Shown here: positions 15,954 to 26,600 of the stretch, piece by piece
Position numbering within the stretch: position 1 is the first letter of the stretch
Layout: every line of letters starts with the position of its first letter
Source of the DNA: Aquabacterium parvum
GTDB taxonomy: Bacteria > Pseudomonadota > Gammaproteobacteria > Burkholderiales > Burkholderiaceae_C
Direction: 5' to 3'
Assembly (NCBI RefSeq): GCF_001447195.1
Contig: NZ_LFRI01000144.1
Coordinates: 1 to 64,000, forward strand
DNA: 64,000 bases
Made by a program: the position numbers and the translations under genes
The notes under the pieces: model-generated
Told to the model about the DNA's origin: nothing
Database searches by the model: none
Seen by the model: the letters and a program-made list of their open reading frames with translations, nothing else

Positions 15954-17600
15954 ATGCCCCAACGCCCCGCCGTCCCCATCGCAAGCCGCCTGGCCTTTGG
16001 CCTGATCCTGGCTGTCATCGCCTCATCGCCTTCGGCCCAGACCGGCGCTGCCGCGGCACCTGAAGCCAGCGAGTCGCCCCAAGGCGCTCGCTTTGATGTG
16101 CTGGAGTTCGAGGTCGATGGCAACACCGTGCTGCCGGTCGAAGCGGTCGAGCGCGCCATCACGCCCTACCTGGGCCTGGGCAAGGCCTTTGCCGATGTCG
16201 AGGCCGCGCGCGCCGCACTCGAGAAGACCTACCAGGACGCCGGCTACGTCACCGTGTTCGTGGACCTGCCCGAGCAAGAGGTGTCCCAAGGTGTGGTGCG
16301 CCTGCGCGTGCTCGAAGGGCAGATCAGCCGCCTGAAGGTGACCGAAGCCAAGTACCACGACCCCGGTCTCATCCGTGAGCGCGTGAGCGAGCTGGCGCCG
16401 GGCAAGGTGCCCAATTTCAACGTGGCGCAGGCCCAGCTGGCCGACCTCAACCGCACCGAAGATCGCCGCGTGCAGCCCATCCTGAGCCCGGGCCCCGTGC
16501 CCGGCACGGTCGAGGCCGAGCTCAAGGTGTCCGACAAGCTGCCGCTGAGCTTCACGGTTGAGCTCAACAACCGCCAGGTGCAGTTCACCGACCCGCTGCG
16601 CCTGCAGGTCATGGGCCGCTACGGCAACCTATTTCAGGAAGACCACACGCTGTCGTTCATCGGCATCGTCACGCCGCAGGACCCCAAGCAGAGCAAGGCC
16701 TTTGGCCTGAACTACCTCATCCCGCTGCCCGAAGGCAGCTCCTGGCAGGCCTCGTTGCTGGTGTCCGACAGCTCGGTGCAGCCGCTGGGTGGCACCAACG
16801 TGGTGGGCAAGGGCTTCAATGTGGCGCTCAAGCGCACCTGGGGCCTGCCGGCGGGGCAGGGCTTCTATCACGGGCTCACGATCGGGCTCGAATACAAAAA
16901 CACGCGCGAGCGCATCAACGCGGGCGCAGACGGCAGCACCTTGTCCAGCCCGCTGCGCTATGCCCCTCTGGTCATGGACTACAGCGCCACCTGGGTTCGC
17001 GGCGAGCAGGTCACCACGCTGACGGCGGGTGGCACCTTTGCGCAGCGCCGCGTGGCGCGCCGCAACGTCGATTGCTTTGGCCAGGAAGACCAGTTCGGCT
17101 GCAAGCGCGAAGAGGGTGACGGCAGCTTCGCCGCCTTCCGCGTGGACGCGACCCACACGCACCCCTTGCCTGCTGGCCTGTCAGCCCGCTGGCGCCTGGG
17201 CGCGCAGTTTGCCAACCAGCCCCTGGTGGGCGCCGAGCAGTTCTCGGTCGGTGGTTTTGACACCGTGCGCGGCTATTACGAGGCCGAGATCCTGGGGGAT
17301 TCGGGCTCGCACCTGGGTCTTGAAGTGTCAGGCCCCAACTGGGGTGGCGGCAACGATGGCTCCTGGCGCGGTGCCTTCTCCGAGTTGCAGGCCTACGGCT
17401 TTGCCGAAGCCGGCCGCATCAGCACGCAGAACGCATCCGACGGCAGCCCCACGCAGGTGGCGGGGGCGGGCCTGGGCTTGCGCTTGAGGATGCCCTCGAG
17501 CCTGGCCGCCAGCGTCGACGTGGCCTGGCCCCTGAAGACCACCACCGCCACCCAGAAGGGCCACCCCCGTGTGCACGCCCGACTGATCCACGAATTCTGA
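15954..17600 (+). CDS. Two-partner secretion outer-membrane transporter TpsB (FhaC/ShlB family)
   Basis: An Omp85-superfamily pore that exports the TpsA product encoded next. It has 548 residues from the ATG at 15954, with a signal peptide ending near PSA28. Next come a POTRA_2-type domain (FEVDGNTVLPVEAVERAI with GYVTVFVDLPEQEV), a second POTRA (SDKLPLSFTVELNNR) and the ShlB-type barrel with FDTVRGYYE around residue 438 (the conserved VRGY loop). It ends in a terminal Phe (LIHEF) as outer-membrane barrels do. An upstream in-frame start at 15804 would remove the signal peptide and overlap the terminator, so it is rejected. tpsA follows after 34 bp. Confidence 0.92.
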   Translation: MPQRPAVPIASRLAFGLILAVIASSPSAQTGAAAAPEASESPQGARFDVLEFEVDGNTVLPVEAVERAITPYLGLGKAFADVEAARAALEKTYQDAGYVTVFVDLPEQEVSQGVVRLRVLEGQISRLKVTEAKYHDPGLIRERVSELAPGKVPNFNVAQAQLADLNRTEDRRVQPILSPGPVPGTVEAELKVSDKLPLSFTVELNNRQVQFTDPLRLQVMGRYGNLFQEDHTLSFIGIVTPQDPKQSKAFGLNYLIPLPEGSSWQASLLVSDSSVQPLGGTNVVGKGFNVALKRTWGLPAGQGFYHGLTIGLEYKNTRERINAGADGSTLSSPLRYAPLVMDYSATWVRGEQVTTLTAGGTFAQRRVARRNVDCFGQEDQFGCKREEGDGSFAAFRVDATHTHPLPAGLSARWRLGAQFANQPLVGAEQFSVGGFDTVRGYYEAEILGDSGSHLGLEVSGPNWGGGNDGSWRGAFSELQAYGFAEAGRISTQNASDGSPTQVAGAGLGLRLRMPSSLAASVDVAWPLKTTTATQKGHPRVHARLIHEF

Positions 17601-17634
17601 TCGCCCCCCCGATCTCCCCGGTCACCCCCGTTGC

Positions 17635-20600
17635 ATGAGGCCCGCCATGGTTGTTTTTTTCCGCGCCTTCGTTCGTCGTCGCTCCGCTCTGCGTGAGGGC
17701 CGCCGTGCAGCGTTCACCCGCCGACTGAAAGCCTGGGCGGGCATCCGGCGTGATCGCCGCTGGAGTTTGCGTCCGCTGGCGGGTGCGGCGACCTGTCTGT
17801 TGATGGGGCAAGCCGCGTGGGCGGCACCGGACAAATTTGTGCTGCCCGTTGACTTGCAAGGCACCCGCACCATCCGCGGCAAAACCTTCAGCTTCCAACC
17901 GGCGGGTCAAAACAGCAAGCTGGGCCCCAAGGTCGAGTTCCGCGATGCCGATGGCAAGCTCCAGAGCGTGTCGATGAAATTGGTGCAGACCAGCAAGGCT
18001 GGTTTGTACAGCTGGTCGTCCTTCGACATCGGCTCGTCAGCCACCTTCGAAATCGAGACGCCCGGAGCGGGCTCTTCGTCTTTGCACCGCGTCATCGGCA
18101 GCACCAAGCTCAGCGAGGTCTACGGCACGCTCAAGTCCAATGGCTCGGTCTACCTCATCAACCCCAACGGCGTGATGTTCGGTCAGGGCGCACAGGTCAA
18201 CGTGCAGGGCCTGGTGGCCAGCACCTTGAACATCTCGGATCAAGACTTCCTGAGCCTGACCGACCTCGACAACCGCACCACCCCGGTTTACGTCTGGGAA
18301 GACCTCAGCGGCGAAGACACCCCGGTCACCTTCGACCACCCGACCAACTACGTGCGGGTGGCCCCTGGCGCCACCATCACCACCCCGTCGGGTGGCAGCG
18401 TGTTCCTGATGGCCCGCAAGGTCGAGAACGCCGGCACCATCAGCACCCCGGGTGGGCAGACGGCCCTGCTGGCTGGCGACGCCGTCTACCTGAAGTCGCC
18501 GGACAAGGAAGCCAAGATCTACGCGTCCGAGGTCAACACCAGCCAGCCGGTTTTGCGCGGCTTCCTGTTCGAGGTCCGGGGCAACGAGGGCGAAGCCAGC
18601 AACCTGGGCACCATCCTGACCGAACGGGGCAACACCACGCTGATGGCCAACACGGTTCGCCAGGGTGGCACCATCCGCGCCACCACCAGCGTGCAGGAAA
18701 ACGGCTCGGTCTTCCTGCTGGCCCGATCCGGCACCATCAGCGACGACACCACCCGTGCCAGCACCACGGGCACGCTGGTGCTCACCAGCGGCAGCGGCAT
18801 CGAGATCACGCCCGACAACAGCGTGACGGCAGGTGGCTCGGTCAAGATGACGCAGTCTCGCGTGGAACTGCAGGGTCAGACCATCTTGATGGAAGGCCAG
18901 GTGCGCAACGCGCAAGGCCAGGTGGTGACGCAAGGTGCCAGCATCCAGGCGCCGGCGGCCAATGTGAACGTGCGTGCCGAGACCACGCCGAGCTACAACG
19001 CCATGGCTGCAGAGCCGACCTATGTGTCCGGCGCAGCAGCCGATGGCGCACGCTTTGTGATGCAGGAAGGCGCCCGCATCGACGTCTCCGGCACCACCGA
19101 CACCACGGTTTCGGTGGCACGCAACTTCGTGCAGACGGAGCTGCTGCGCAATGGCGACCTGGCCAGCAACCCCTTCTTGAAAGACGGCGAGCTGCTCAAC
19201 AAGAAGGTGGTCTACGACGTGCGCAGCGCGCCCGCCGTCATCGAAGCCGCCACCCATCAGGGTTACAAGGACTCGATCCAGACCACGGCTGGCGAGCGCA
19301 TGGCCCAGGGTGGCCAGGTCAACATCGTCTCCACGGGCGCCGTGCTGATGCAGGGGGGCAGCCAGGTGGACGTCTCGGGCGGCAAGGTCACGTTCACCGA
19401 GGCGGTGGTGGCCCCCACGCGCCTGCTGGGCGCCGACGGCAAGGCCTACACGCTGAACAACGCGCGCACGGATGTGCAGATCGTGGGCGTGTCGGGTTAC
19501 CAGGACGCCGACGCCACCCGCTATGGCAACGTCTACCAGGGCCAGGCCAACCCCACCAAGGTGGAAGCGGGCTACACCCAGGGCGTCAGCGGCGGCGGCT
19601 TGCTGGTGCACGCTCCCACCATGGTGCTCGATGGCCAGGTGCGCGCCAACGTCATCCAGGGTGAACGTCAGCGCACGGGCGTGGATGCCCGCGCCAGCCT
19701 GGCCACCATGAAGCTGGGCCTGGGCGTGCTGAGCAACCTGGTCGGCGGCCTCACGGTGCGTGCACCTGGGGCAGCCTCGCCTGCGGTCGACTGGGTCAAC
19801 CCGCTGACGGCGACCCTGCCAGATCGCAGCAGCGTGTCCGTGGACTGGTTCAACGCCAGCGGCGCGGGCGACATCACTGTGTCCACCCAAGGCGGCTTGA
19901 AGATCGAGGACGGTGCCAACATCGCTTTGCAGCGCGGCGGCAGCCTGACCCTGTCGGCAGCTGGTGAGGACGGCATCTACCTGGGCGGGGACATCAGCGG
20001 GGCTGGGGCGTCGGTATCGGTCACCACGAAGTCGGTTTTTGGCTCCCCGCCATTTGCGGGTGGCATCACGTTGGCGGCAGGGCGTCGCATCGACGTTGCC
20101 GGTGACGTGGTCAACCAGCGGCGTGATGGGGGCCAGGCGGGCACGGCTGTCGCGGGCGGCAAGGTCACGATCAGCTCTGCCGCAGGCCTGGACCTGCAGG
20201 CCGGCACGGCCATCGACGTCTCGGGCGGCGCCACGGTGTCCACCACGGGTGGCATCACTGGCACGCGCGCTGGCAGCATCAGCCTGGCGGCCAACTCCGA
20301 AGCCAAGGATCAAGGTTTCAAGGCGGTCGAGCTGGGCGCCAGCCTGCAAGGCCACACCTTGGCCGGCACCACCACCAAGGCCTTCAACGACGTGGGCGAC
20401 GCCAGCACGGGCAAGCTGACCCTCAAGGTCGGTGAGGTCGACATCGTGGGGCCGGACGCCCCGGCGCTGAAAAAGGGCTCGGCGATCGACGGCTTCGTGC
20501 TGGGCAGTGGCTTTTTCAACCAGGGCGGCTTCAGCCAGTTCGACATCGACGGCGTGCGGCGCCTGACGGTGGACGGCAGCGCGCGCATCAAGCCTCAGGT

Positions 20601-23600
20601 GGCGCAGTGGCTGGCGAAGGCGCGACTGCTGAACGCCGCGACCGGCAGCAAGCTGTCGGCCAACGTCAGCACGGGCGTGCAGGCGGACAACCTGGCGCCC
20701 AAGCGCAGCCTGTCGCTCGGTGCCTCAGGTGTCGAGGGTGTCAAGTCTGATCAGAACGGTCGCCTGCGCATTCAATCGGGCGCGGAGATTGACATGGGCC
20801 TGCGTGGCAGTGTCACGCTCCTCGGTGGCGTGGGCCTGGAGGTGGACGGCGCGGTGCGGGCAGCAGGCGGGAGCATCACCACGGGGCTGGTCACTCCTTT
20901 CAACGGGGGGGAGCCGGATGAGCGGCTCGGCGGAACCTACCGCTTTGGCGCGGGCGCGTTGCTCGATGTGTCTGGCGTCACGGTGCTGTCAGCCAATAAC
21001 GTCGGCTCGCAGCGGTTTGGCTCGGTCATTGATGGGGGCGTCATCAACGTCATGACGCCGGTTGCCCTTCAAACCACCACGCCCCTGGTGTTTGAACGTC
21101 AGGTGGACAAGGACGGAAAGGTGGTCAAGCAGGCCACTTTGCTTGCCAATGGAGCGCAGGATGCGATCGATGTCCGAGCACAAAACAGCCTGGGGCAGGT
21201 GCGTGTTCAGCGCACCACCGTGGCGTCTAATGGCGGCAGCATCGCCATCAACGTGGGCGCCCAGGGTGCTGCGTTGGCGGGCAGCTACCAGGCCAAGGCT
21301 GGCGGTGCTGGCGCCCAAGGCGGCGCGCTCAGCGTGAGCATCACCGATGGCGGCAGCACCAAGAACCCCATCGCCGCCCTGGAGGTTCAGCAGGCGCTGG
21401 CGCCTCAGATCGTGCAAGCGGGCAAGGTCGTGGTCTCCGCTGACATGGTCCAGGCCGGCGGCTTCGCCCACCTCAAGCTCAAGTCCAACGACGAGATTGC
21501 CACCGTGGGCAAGGTGAACCTGTCGGTGCAGGGCGACATGACGCTCGACTCGCCCGTCCTGGCTGCACGAGGAAACAGCCAGGCCGTGCTGGCCGCAGCA
21601 GGTCGCCTGGCGCGCACCAACACCGACCAGGCCCTCGGCGCGCAGCGCGTGGCCACGGGCGGGCAGGGCGGCGTCACCCTCCGTGGCGCCGTGGTGGACC
21701 TGTCCGGTCTCCAGGTGACGCAAGGCATCGACCAGTTGACCCTGCAGGCGCGTGACGAGATCCGCTTTCACGCCATCAGCCAGTCGCGCAACACCGGCAG
21801 CCTGAACACCGGCGCCACCCAGGTCACGCTGGACGCCGACCAGGTCAACGTCGCCACGGCCACCGACTTCAGCGTGCAGCTCAGCGGCGTGGCCACCGAT
21901 GGCAACCGCCTGACCATCACCGGCGGCAACCGCGCGGCGCCTCTGCCGCTGTCCGCAGGCGGCAGCCTGACGCTGGCGGCCGACCACATCACGGTGGACG
22001 GCGTGGTGCGCGCCCCCTTCGGGCAGATCACGCTCAAGTCCAAAGACATCACCCTGACCGAGAACGCCGACCTGTCGGTCTCGGGCGCGGGCCTGTCGGT
22101 GCCTTATGGCACCACCACCGAAGCCGGCACCAACTGGCAGCTCAACGGCGTGGCCATCACCGCACCGCCCGCCAAGACGGTGACGTTCGACGCCGAAGGC
22201 GGCGAGCTGTCGGTTGAATCGGGTGCGAAGGTGGACCTGTCGGCCGGCGGCAACCTGCTGGCCTGGGAGTTCGTGCCAGGCCCAGGCGGCTCGTCCGACA
22301 TCTTCCATGGCACCTACGAAAGCGGCACCTTTGCTGTGGTGCCCAGCGTCAAGGGCCTGGGTGGGGTGGATGCTGGCGTGCTGGCCGGATCGGGCTTGGA
22401 CAGCAGCGTGCTCGACACCTCGGCCACGCGCACCATCACCTTTGGTGAAGGTGGCCCCATCCCGGCGGGCACCTACACCGTCCTGCCTGCACGTTATGCG
22501 CTGCTGGCTGGTGGTTACCTGGTGCGCCGCACCAGCACCACCACGCCTTTGAACTTCGGTGACGCCCTGACCCTGGCCACCGGCGCCGTGCGCGTGGGGG
22601 CCACCGTGGGGAGCACGGGCGGCGCCTTGTCTTCGACCCCGGCCACCTTCGAGGTGATCAACCGCGAGCAAGCCCTGCGCTTCAGCGAGATCAAGACCAC
22701 CACCTTCGACGACCTGGTCAACGCCAAGGCCGCGCGGCAAGGCGTGGCGCCTGCTCGCCGGGCCGTGGACGCGGGCACCCTCAACATCGCCGCGCAAAAG
22801 ATCAACCTGGAGGGAGACCTCGCTTTCGACCGCCTGGCTGGCGGACGTGGCGGCGAGCTCAACATCTCGTCCGACAAGGTCCAGGTTGGCGGGGTCTTGA
22901 CCCCGGCTCAGGTCGCGGCGCAGGACACGTTGTTGCTCAACGTGGCCCAGCTCAACCGCACCGGGGTGGACTCGCTGTTGATCGGCGGCCTGCGTTCGAG
23001 CCAGGCTGCGGACGGCTCCAGGTTGATCGACGTGAAGGCCAAGGAGGTGACGTTGGCCAATGACGCCAGCAACCCGCTGGCCCTGAACGACGTCATCCTG
23101 GCGGGCACCTCGAAGGTGACGGTCAACGCCGGGGCGGCGCTGAGTGCGCCCGAAACCAACCAGGCCAGCTTCGTGGCCGAAGACAGCACGGCGCAAGGCA
23201 ATGGCGCCCTGGTGCGCGTCAGCAGCGACGCCCAGGTGCAGACCCGTCGCGTCAGCACCGAAGGCGCGCTCATCGACCGATCGGCTGGTGACGTGAGCGT
23301 GGGCGCGGGCGCCGTGCTCAAGGGCGGCACCGTGGTGGTCGAAGGCACCCGCAGCACTGCCTTGGACAAAGCCAGCAGCCTGCAGGCAGACAGCCTGACG
23401 CTGGGCGCAGACCGCGTGGTGCTGGGCGACGCAGACGTGGCCACGACACCGGGGCAGGCTGCGCCGCTGCAAGTGGGCAGCGCCTTGCTGGCCCAGCTCG
23501 CGCAGGTCGATCGCCTGACCCTGAGGGCCTTCCGGGGCGTCGAGCTGCAAAGCGGGCAGAACCTGACCGTGCAGCAATCCCTCACGCTGGACACGCCCGA

Positions 23601-26600
23601 GCTCAAGCAGGCCAGTGGCTCGACCAACAGCGTGACCGCTGGTTCGCTCAGCCTGCGCAACACCAGTGGTGCGAAGGGTTCGGCCCAGGGCGGCACCGCC
23701 ACGCTGAACCTGACAGCCACCGGCGCCGGTGGACAGGACGGCCACATCCACTTCGATGACGGCATCGTGGCCACGCAGGGTGCGGGCCAGGTGAACCTGG
23801 CTGCGGCCGGCAGCGTGGTGCTCAGCAGCCGCCGCGAGACCACGACGGTGACGCTGGCGGCCGACCCTGGCAACTACGCCGACGCCACCAGTGAAGTTGT
23901 CAACAACGTGACGCAGACCACCGTCAAGGAGACTTCGCGCGCCATCGCCTCCGGCCTGCAGGCCGATGCGGCGGTGAACCTGAGTGCCCAGTCGGTGACC
24001 ACCGGCCACGGCGCCGTGGCGCAGATCAAGTCGGGCCAGGGCGCGCTGACCATCGAGCAGGCAACCGCCGCCGGTCCGGTGAGCAAGGCCAGCGTGGGCA
24101 CCGGTGGCCAGATCGAGTTGGCCGGCGCTTCGCTGCGCCAGCAAGGCCTGCTCGAAGTCACCTCTGGTGCCATCAAGCTGGAAGCCAGCACCGGCGACGT
24201 GACCTTCTCATCGGGCTCGCGCACCCTGGCCGACGGCGCCAGCTGGCAGGTCGATGGGGTGACGGTGCCCATCGCCGCCGGCCTGATCCAGGCCAAGGCT
24301 GCCCAGGGTGGCATCGACGTGCAAGCGGGTAGCTTGTTGAGTGCCTCGGCGCCATCGGGCCTGGCGGGCGGCGAAGCCGGCGACATCCGCCTGCTCGCAC
24401 CCAAGGGCGAAGTCAAGGTGGCGGGTGACATCCGCCTGCTGTCGGATGCCAACCAGCGTGGCGGGGCATTGCGCATCGACGCACGCACCGCGCCTTCGCT
24501 CGATGGCCTGGTGGACCGGCTGAACGCTTCGGCCCAAGCCGCCGCCACGCAGGCTGGCGCAGCGGCTGCGCGCGCCAACGCATCTCGCGCCTTTGACCTG
24601 CAGCAGCGCGACGGCCAGGACATCACCCTGTCGGCCGGCAAGAAGTTGGTGGCCCAGGACGTGCGCCTCGTGGCGGACCGAGCTGCCGACGCCAGCTCGG
24701 GCGGCAACGTCAACATCCTGGGGCAAATCGATGCCTCCGGCGGCACTGGCGGTCGCATCTCGATCAGCGCCGCGGGTGACCTCGACATCGGCCAGGACAG
24801 CATCCCCGACGGACAGACCCGTGCTTCGCTCGATGTTTCGGCCAAAGGCGCTGCCAAATCGGGTGGTGACATCACCCTGGCCAGCCGCTCTGGCGCGCTG
24901 CGCCTGAACGAGCAGGCCGATGTGCGTGCCTCGGGCGGCACCACAGGTGCCGATGGCAGCCTGACCTTGCGCGCCGGTGTGCGCGAAGACGGTGCCGTCG
25001 ATGGCGACCAGGGCGTGGGCAACAGCCGCGTCGCCGCCATCCAGTCCACCTTGACTGGCGTGGGCACGCTGACCGTGCAGGGCGAAGAGCGCACCACGGT
25101 CGATGACCTGTCGGCCCAGGTGCTGACGGACGCCAAGGCCCGCAGCGAGGCCTTCCAGCAATCGGCAGCGGCCCTGGACACGCTCAACAAGGTGGCCAAC
25201 GGCAAGTTGGGAGCCTCCGCCGTGGCCAAGGTCCAGTCCGCCCAGGTGTTGCAGTCGGAAGGCGACCTCACCTTGTCGACCGACTGGAACCTGACCGAGC
25301 TGGTCAAGGAATCCAGCGGCAGCCAGTTCGTCGTCAAGCCCAGTGCCCACACGCCGATGAGCCTGAGCATCGTCAGCGCGGGCAACCTGAACATCCAGGC
25401 CAGCCTGTCGGGCGGTTTCGTCAATGTGCCGCTGCCCGGCACCGCGCAGGCATCTGCCGCAGCCAACACCACCCTGTCGAATGCCATGAAGGTGGGCGCA
25501 GCCGACCTGCCGTTGATGGCCGGTTCGGACATCACCCTGGTGGCTGGCGCCGAGCTGGGCAGCGCCGACGTGGCTGCCACCGCAGCGGGCACCGCGGCCG
25601 ATGTGCGCATCGGTGACCCGGCCGACGAGCCCACCTCGGCCAAGCAGGTCTTCGTGCGCAGCACCACCGGTGACCTGCACTTGGTGGCATCTCGCGACGT
25701 GGTGCTCGAAAACGACCGCGCCACCGTCTACACCACTGGCCTGCTGGCCAGCGCCGAGCAGGTGCCCGGCGCCGAAGGCTTCGGCAGAGGGAATGCATCC
25801 AGCCCCAAGCTTCACGCCAGCCTCATCACCCGAGGCAACGGCGTCAACACGACCCGTCAATTGCCCTTCATGCTGGGCGGTGGCAGCGTGAGCCTGCAGG
25901 CCGGTCGTGACCTGCGCACCCAGAGCGTCGGCAATGCCAGTTTCGTCAGTGACTGGACCTTCCACAAGTCCGATGTGAACGCCGACAAGAGCCAGTCCTG
26001 GTGGGCGCGTTACGACCTGTTCGACATGGGCGTGGCCACCTTTGGCGGGGGCGACATCATCGCCCGCGCGGGTGGCGACGTGGTGGACATGGGCTTCGTG
26101 ACCGCCACCAGCGGCTACAAGGACGACGCTGGCGTGGTGCGTCGCTTCGGCGGTGGTGATGTCGAGGTCAGCGCCGACGGCAACATCGCGGGCCTGCTGG
26201 CCAAGGTTGGGGGCAGCACAGGTCGGGTCGATGCGGGTCTCAACATCGAAGGCACGTCGTCGCAGGGGGCTGTCTCGCTGTTCTACGAGAACACGCAATT
26301 GCAGGTCCAAGCGGGGCAAGATATCCTGGTTGACCTCATCACCGAGGCGGGCTTGCACGGCAGGGACACAAGCAATGGCTCGGCGAATGACTCTGCAACC
26401 AACTCGGTCGGCATCGCGGGCCTGGGCAGCGATGCTTCTCTGAACCTCACCTCTGCCTCGGGCAGCATCGCCCTGAACGCTGTCAAACCGCCCAGGGTTG
26501 ATTCCACGCGGAAGGCTGTTTCCGCTCTGCCATCACAAAGCAGGCTGGCGGCTCCTCACGGAGACATCTTGGCCGCTTACTTGAACCAGATGCCGCAGTC

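Noticed and set aside
20989-24144. 1051-residue minus-strand open frame
   Set aside because: It lies wholly inside tpsA on the opposite strand, has His/Arg/Gln-rich composition typical of antisense frames in GC-rich genes and no recognisable domain.
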